From the NCBI RefSeq assembly GCF_000005505.3, contig NC_016131.3, positions 18,373,501-18,437,500 of the forward strand: a stretch of 64,000 bases of DNA, read 5' to 3'. A model generated the notes under the pieces. The model was not told where the DNA came from and searched no databases. It saw only the letters and a program-made list of their open reading frames with translations. Positions 59,187 through 64,000 of the stretch are shown piece by piece. Source of the stretch: Brachypodium distachyon. Lineage: Eukaryota; Streptophyta; Magnoliopsida; Poales; Poaceae. The position numbers and the translations under genes were made by a program. The number at the start of each line of letters is the position of its first letter. Positions within the stretch are counted from its first letter, which is position 1.

Positions 59187-59193
59187 TATATAA
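59187..59193 (-). promoter_or_regulatory. Probable TATA box of the LBD gene
   Basis: GTATATAAGC on the plus strand reads GCTTATATAC on the minus strand, about 100 bp upstream of the preferred start and 71 bp from the upstream ATG. Confidence 0.45.
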
Positions 59194-59319
59194 GCAAACT
59201 GGGGGAAGCTAGCGAGCACCAAAGTGTGGTGTGGGGAGGAAGAAAGGACTCTGAAGAAGTAACCAAACCAAACCAAACCAAACCAGGGGCCGGCCGTGTC
59301 GGGTGACCGCTGGCCACGC

Positions 59320-59933
59320 AGGTTAACCACGGGGGCGGGTTAACGCGCGTGCTGTGGGCTGTGGGCGCGAGAGAGTCCAGGCTCCTGGGGTGCGGGGGGC
59401 GGCTCCGTGTCTCCGCGGCCGGTCGGGGCCGTTGGATCGGGGATTGGACCGGCCGGGGGTCCCGCCTCGGGTGGTGCGCCTCGCGTTCGCCCCGTCCCGG
59501 GATTCTTTTTCGCTTTTGGAGGCGTTTTTTCGCCGCTCCTTTTCCGCCCTTTTGCGCGGTGCGTGGATCCGCACGTTCGGCAGGGCCTCTGGTACGTAGT
59601 ACGTCCTGCGTTTTGGAACCTTGTGTAGACTTGCCGGTGGTCGCCAGCGCAAGTGCTCCAGCTCCATCAGCCGTGTGATAGGCCTAGAGTGCTTTCGGTG
59701 CGGGATCACTGGTCCGCGGACGTCCGCTAGCCCTCCTCGCAAGGAGGGCGCTGCTCATTTGTCGTGTCGGTTTATCCCATAAAACGATGCGAAGGTTGGC
59801 CTAAAAATTTCGAAAGCTGAGGAACGGCGACAGCCAAAAGTCCGTCAGCGTCAGATTTTGTCAACTCGCGCGAACCCTCTCCCCTGGCGCTGTCCCGAAA
59901 CAGTGCACCGATCGAGAACGCTTTCATTCCGCT
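59320..59933. other. GC-rich spacer, no gene recognised
   Basis: GC-rich DNA upstream of the LBD gene with overlapping open frames on both strands and no family motif. It ends at the hAT target-site duplication. Confidence 0.5.
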
Positions 59934-59941
59934 GCTGCTAC
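59934..59941. repeat. hAT target-site duplication, left copy (GCTGCTAC)
   Basis: The same 8-mer occurs at 63974-63981 directly after the element. Confidence 0.88.
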
Positions 59942-62900
59942 AGTATATGGCAACGGGTACCCGATACCCAACGGGTATTTGACCCATTAGGGGACGGGTA
60001 TGGGATGATTTCTCTCCCGCGGGTACGTACATGGGCAAGAATCCATCCCCAACGGGGATGGCGGGTACGGGTACGTTCCCTATATACCCGTCCCCGTTAT
60101 CCGTTGGGGAACCTGTTATGGTGATGTGTATATGATGAAATAGGCCCAGTAACACATTTAGGCCCAATATCAGTTAGACTCATATAAAAAGAATCCTAAT
60201 CCTAACTTCCTCATCCCTAATTCCCCATCCCGACCCTTCCCGTCGCTGCGGCTGCGCGCCTGCGCCGCACGCATCCCTCTCCAGTCTCCACTTCACTGCT
60301 CGACTCCGTCTTCGTCTCCACTGCGGACCCGGCTGCCGTCGCTGCTCGCCGCCATGGATGTTGCCCGGTGAAGCCTTTCTTCCTCCTCGACGAATTAACC
60401 GTTGATTTGCAGCGTTCCTTTACTGACCCCATCCGGACGTCCCTCCTCAAGGGCCGCCGCCTCTACTGAGCCGCCGCCGCCACCGCTGGATCCGGTCGTC
60501 ACCGACTCCTTGGTGCCGAATCCAAGCCCCGGATCCAAGACCAACGAAGCTGTAACCGCATCCAAGGAGTTGGTTGATGATCCATTTGCACCTGCAACCG
60601 AGAAGAAGATAGCTCCCCCTGCACCTGCTGCCGACAAGAAAAAAGCTCCCCTGCCGTCGTCGACCAAAGGCGCCTTCGTAGCTGGTGACCCCAAGCGGCT
60701 TCCCCGACCACCACAAGCAAAAGCTTCTGACCCCAAGCGCCTGAAGATATCTGCCGCAGAGAAGACTGGCCACAAAAATTATAAATCTCCAAGGTCAGTA
60801 GTTCAGTACATAGACTTGAAGCTAATATATGTATGTATGCTTGTCGGTAGATTTCCTGTCTTCGAATTCACTTGTGATACAGTAGGAAGCAACGCTAGCA
60901 ATTTTTGAAATTTAGTGTTAGCATAGCAGTTAGCAGCTAGCAATATCTGGTTAATTAAATATTTATGTGGTTAACTACAGGCAGAAAAAAATGTCAGAAT
61001 CTAGTGCAAACAGCAGCCAGGCTCCTATGTCCACTCAGAACTCTCAGCATGAGTCTGAGTCGCGTCTAGAATCTGTCAATGAATCAGTAGCAATTGAAAT
61101 AGATGATGATGAAGACGAGATTGAACTTGAACCACCAGAAGAGGAAGAGGAAGATGGTGCTAAGGTTGGGTCAAAGAGAAAGCTCACATCTGTTGTTTGG
61201 AAGGAGTTCAAGAGAATTAAATGGCATGGCAAAATAAAGGCAAAATGCATTTACTGCAATAGCAAGCTTGGAGGAGAAACAAGGGATGGGACTAAGCACC
61301 TTCACTGCCACTTGAAGTCATGCATTCGCACGAAGGTTAAACTTGGAGGAAAAAAGACACTTTCTCAAACATCATTGAGGTTTAGTGCCACAGATGCAGG
61401 GACAGTTTCTATAGAGAACTACACCTTTGATCAAGACATAGCTAGGAAGGAACTTGCTGCTATGATTATGCTACATGAGTATCCATTGAGCATTGTTGAC
61501 CATGCTGGTTTTAGAAGATTTGTACATGCACTCCAACCTTGTTCAAGATTGGCACCAGAAACACATTAAGGTATATATGGTGTGACTTTGTACATGTTGT
61601 TGTATTTAGTGTGCTTATGCCACTTACAACTTGCTTTCTAATTTTTTGTGCATGTATTTCATTTATTTTAGGAAGTACATAGTTGAACAGTATGAAGCGG
61701 AGAGGAAGAAAGCCATTCAATATATGGCTGGAATCAAGTCTAAGGTAGCAATCACTAGTGACATGTGGACTTCTAATAACCAGAAAAGAGGATACATGGC
61801 TATCACAGCACACTTTATTGATGAGACTTGGACTCTAAGAAACATTATCATGAGATGAGCCTAATGATTGTTGGATCTTATGACATTTACATAATTTTTT
61901 TACATGATGCTCAGAAAGTTTGCCGGCCTTTTACAGGTTTATTTATGTGTCGAGTCCACACACTCATGAAGTCATTGGTGATGAACTGTATGACTCCCTT
62001 GTTGATTGGAATATTGATGAGAAGGTATCAACCATCACTCTTGACAATTGCAGTTCAAATGATGCAACAATTCCTTACCTTGTTCGAAAAATTGGCAAAA
62101 CTAAGCTTATGGCTGATGGAAAGTTTTTACACATGCATTGTTGTGCTCATATCCTTAATCTGATTGTTAAGGATGGACTAGAGGAACTAAAAGATGCCAT
62201 TGAAAACATTCATGATAGTGTAGCTTACTAGACAGCCACACCAAAAAGAGTAGAAAAATTTGAGGAAATAGCGAAGTATGTGCATGTTAAAATTGAGAAG
62301 AAGATTGCACTGGATTGTAAGACAAGATGGAATTCAACTTACATAATGCTTAGTACTGCATTGCCCTACAAGGCTGTTTTCATGAGAGCAAGCCGTGTAG
62401 ATAGACAATATACTTGCTGCCCCACTGAGGAAGAATTTCAGTTTGCTGCCGATGTGACTGCAAGGCTTAAATTATTTAATGACATTTCTGTCCTCTTCTC
62501 TGGAACTGATTATGTGATTGCAAACATGTTCTTCTACAAGATTTGTGAGGTTAGAAGTAAAATTAGGGAATGGTCATCTTGTGGCAACCCATTGATAGAA
62601 GAAATGTCATATAACATGGAAGCCAAGTTTAGGAAATATTGGACCGAAATTCAAGGTCTAATGGGCATTGCCACTCTTCTTGACCCGAGATTCAAACATC
62701 ACATGCTTTTGTACTGCTTTGAAGTGTTGCAAGTGACAAACCCTGATGAAGAGGTTGCTAAAGTGAAAGACACATTGAGTGATCTGATGTTGGAGTATCA
62801 CAGAGATGAGGATGTAGGTACAAGTAGCAGTACCATCAAACCCACAACAGAGAACTCAAGATTTCTGTCATCCTTCACTTGCAAGTTCACAACCATCAGC

Positions 62901-63973
62901 ATTGAGGTTTAAATCTAAACTAGATCGGTGCTTGGAGGATGATATGGTGGACATACAGACCGAAGGCTTCAATGTTTTGGACTGGTGGAAGGTTGCAGGA
63001 ACACGCTATCCTACTTTGAGGATGATAGCTAGGGATATTTTTGCAATTCCTATTACAACCGTTGCTTCAGAATCTGCGTTTAGCACAAGCGGAAGAGTAC
63101 TTAGTGAGCACCGCAGCAGGCTCACCTCTCAAATGTTAGAGGCTCTGATGTGTTCGCAGGACTGGATTAGAAACAAACAAATACAAAGGTTTGTTGTTGA
63201 GCAAATTATAATTTCGTTCTCATGCAACTGAATGTTTTATAGGAAAAAATGTGGAAGTAATAATCTTTTTTTGTAGGAATCCTTACTGATGAAGGAAAAC
63301 CTGCTAGCTTCTGATCTTGTCTCAATGAAGTTCAAGAGGGGCTTCAGGTAATTGTTCTGTACTCACAATTATGCTTTTTTGCTTTGTTCCGTTGCATATA
63401 CTTCATTCTTTTAAGATTGCCTATTCAACTACTCATTTGTCATGCTTATGCAGGAGCTGAAACTTTGAACCCATCGCTCCAGTTCTCTTTGGCAGGATCA
63501 ACAATCAAGCACTCAAGCTGGCGTGTAACTGCAAATTCATTTTGTTATGTGCTCACACAACTGAACCACTAACTATTTGTGTAATAGTCTGGTGTGTAAT
63601 GTGTGATAACACTGGGGGATTGTGTTGCTGCTATGACTATGTTATAGTTATGATTGACTCTCTGAGCGACGAAGCCTATGGGCTATAACTATGTATGTAT
63701 TTTGATGTTGAATTGTTGATATTTGATGGGATTGAACTTGTTGGTCACTTGTTATCATTGCAGATTTTTATTTTATTGTGCTATTAGGCTGTGATAGTCT
63801 CAGGTTTCTACTCGGGTATGGGTACCCGGTGGGTATGAAATCCCCGAACGGGAACGGGGACGGGGAAAATCTGTCCCGCGAGCTGTAACGGGATGGGGAC
63901 GGGATATATTTCAGTTTGCGGGGATGAAAACGTTCTGCCAATACCCGTCGGGATGTACCCGTTGCCATATATA
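59942..63973 (+). mobile_element. hAT transposon, 4032 bp, with 8-bp TSD
   Basis: The terminal inverted repeats are AGTATATGGCAACGGGTAC on the left and, read inverted, TATATATGGCAACGGGTAC on the right. They are flanked by the direct 8-mer GCTGCTAC at 59934-59941 and 63974-63981, the duplication length of hAT elements. About 150-200 bp inside each end is full of GGGTA(C/T) and ACGGG motifs in both orientations, like the subterminal transposase-binding repeats of Ac-type elements. Between them lies a BED-finger/hAT transposase gene with several lesions. The termini look intact, so the element might still be moved by a related transposase supplied elsewhere. Confidence 0.93.
60991..63231 (+). 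pseudogene. hAT transposase (BED finger, RNase H-like core, dimerisation domain), inactivated
   Basis: The ORF begins at 60991 (MSESSANSSQAPMSTQ), perhaps preceded by an exon ending at 60794 (donor GTCAGT, acceptor ACTACAG); that exon could extend the protein upstream. An acidic stretch precedes the BED zinc finger VWKEFKRIKWHGKIKAKCIY, C..C...H....H. The core follows: SDMWTSNNQKRGYMAITAHF, then FIYVSSPHTHEVIGDELYDS, LDNCSSNDATIPYLV, KFLHMHCCAHILNLIVKDGL. The C-terminal dimerisation region is IFAIPITTVASESAFSTSGR, VLSEHRSRLTSQMLEALMCS. Lesions: a frameshift near 61542; a lost donor (ATGAGC for GTGAGC, about 61857) before an intron ending at TTTTACAG 61935; an in-frame TAG at 62229-62231 in AY*TATPKR; and a frameshift at about 62860-62890. 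A normal intron lies at 61571-61671. The transposase cannot be made intact. Confidence 0.92.
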
Positions 63974-63981
63974 GCTGCTAC
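63974..63981. repeat. hAT target-site duplication, right copy (GCTGCTAC)
   Basis: Direct copy of 59934-59941, adjoining the right terminal inverted repeat. Confidence 0.88.
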
Positions 63982-64000
63982 TATACTACTACCTTTTCCA

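Overview
The window is plant nuclear DNA from a grass, most likely a Pooideae species with a compact, Brachypodium-like genome. The evidence is GC-rich exons in AT-rich spacers, many Stowaway MITEs with CTCCCTCCGT-type ends and TA target sites, LTRs and LINE tails of types I associate with Pooideae, and genes of grass type (DUF620, Lys-rich AGP, GRAS/SCL32, class II LBD). The species cannot be fixed from the sequence alone.

Six host genes look intact: a three-exon DUF620 gene (10096-11873, +), a two-exon lysine-rich arabinogalactan protein gene (17493-18830, +), an intronless P-type PPR gene (26251-28626, -), an intronless MAKR/BKI1-like gene (31304-32140, +), an intronless GRAS gene of the SCL32 type (44489-45946, -) and a two-exon class II LOB-domain gene (58286-59086, -). 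They share no pathway and form no cluster. This is ordinary gene-island DNA with transposons between the genes.

Region by region: 1-943 is a decayed nuclear copy of plastid psaB, followed by a degenerate minisatellite (about 2040-2775). 4189-4634 holds the last two exons of an unrecognised membrane-protein gene (-). 5297-6732 carries an FZR/CCS52 exon and an MCM3 exon placed together upstream of a Helitron-type 3' end, the signature of gene-fragment capture. 12-26 kb is mostly spacer around the AGP gene. 36256-44017 is a full-length but dead non-LTR retrotransposon (LINE, -) with a 20-bp target-site duplication. A copia-type solo LTR (42368-43722, TSD AACTG) is nested in its 5' region. 46.7-50.5 kb holds a small inverted-end element with an internal tandem duplication, a 238-bp Stowaway and a second solo LTR (49484-50492, TSD GAGAG). 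53.5-56.5 kb holds a LINE tail, a RING-finger remnant and a repeat-associated broken ORF. 59942-63973 is a complete-length hAT transposon (8-bp TSD GCTGCTAC) with a BED-finger transposase inactivated by point lesions.

The most interesting structures are the LINE with its extra upstream reading frame split by the nested LTR, the exactly delimited hAT element with a traceable set of lesions, and the Helitron carrying juxtaposed cell-cycle and replication gene exons. I found no clearly new biological system. The LINE upstream frame and a foldback pair near 52 kb are the closest candidates for something undescribed.
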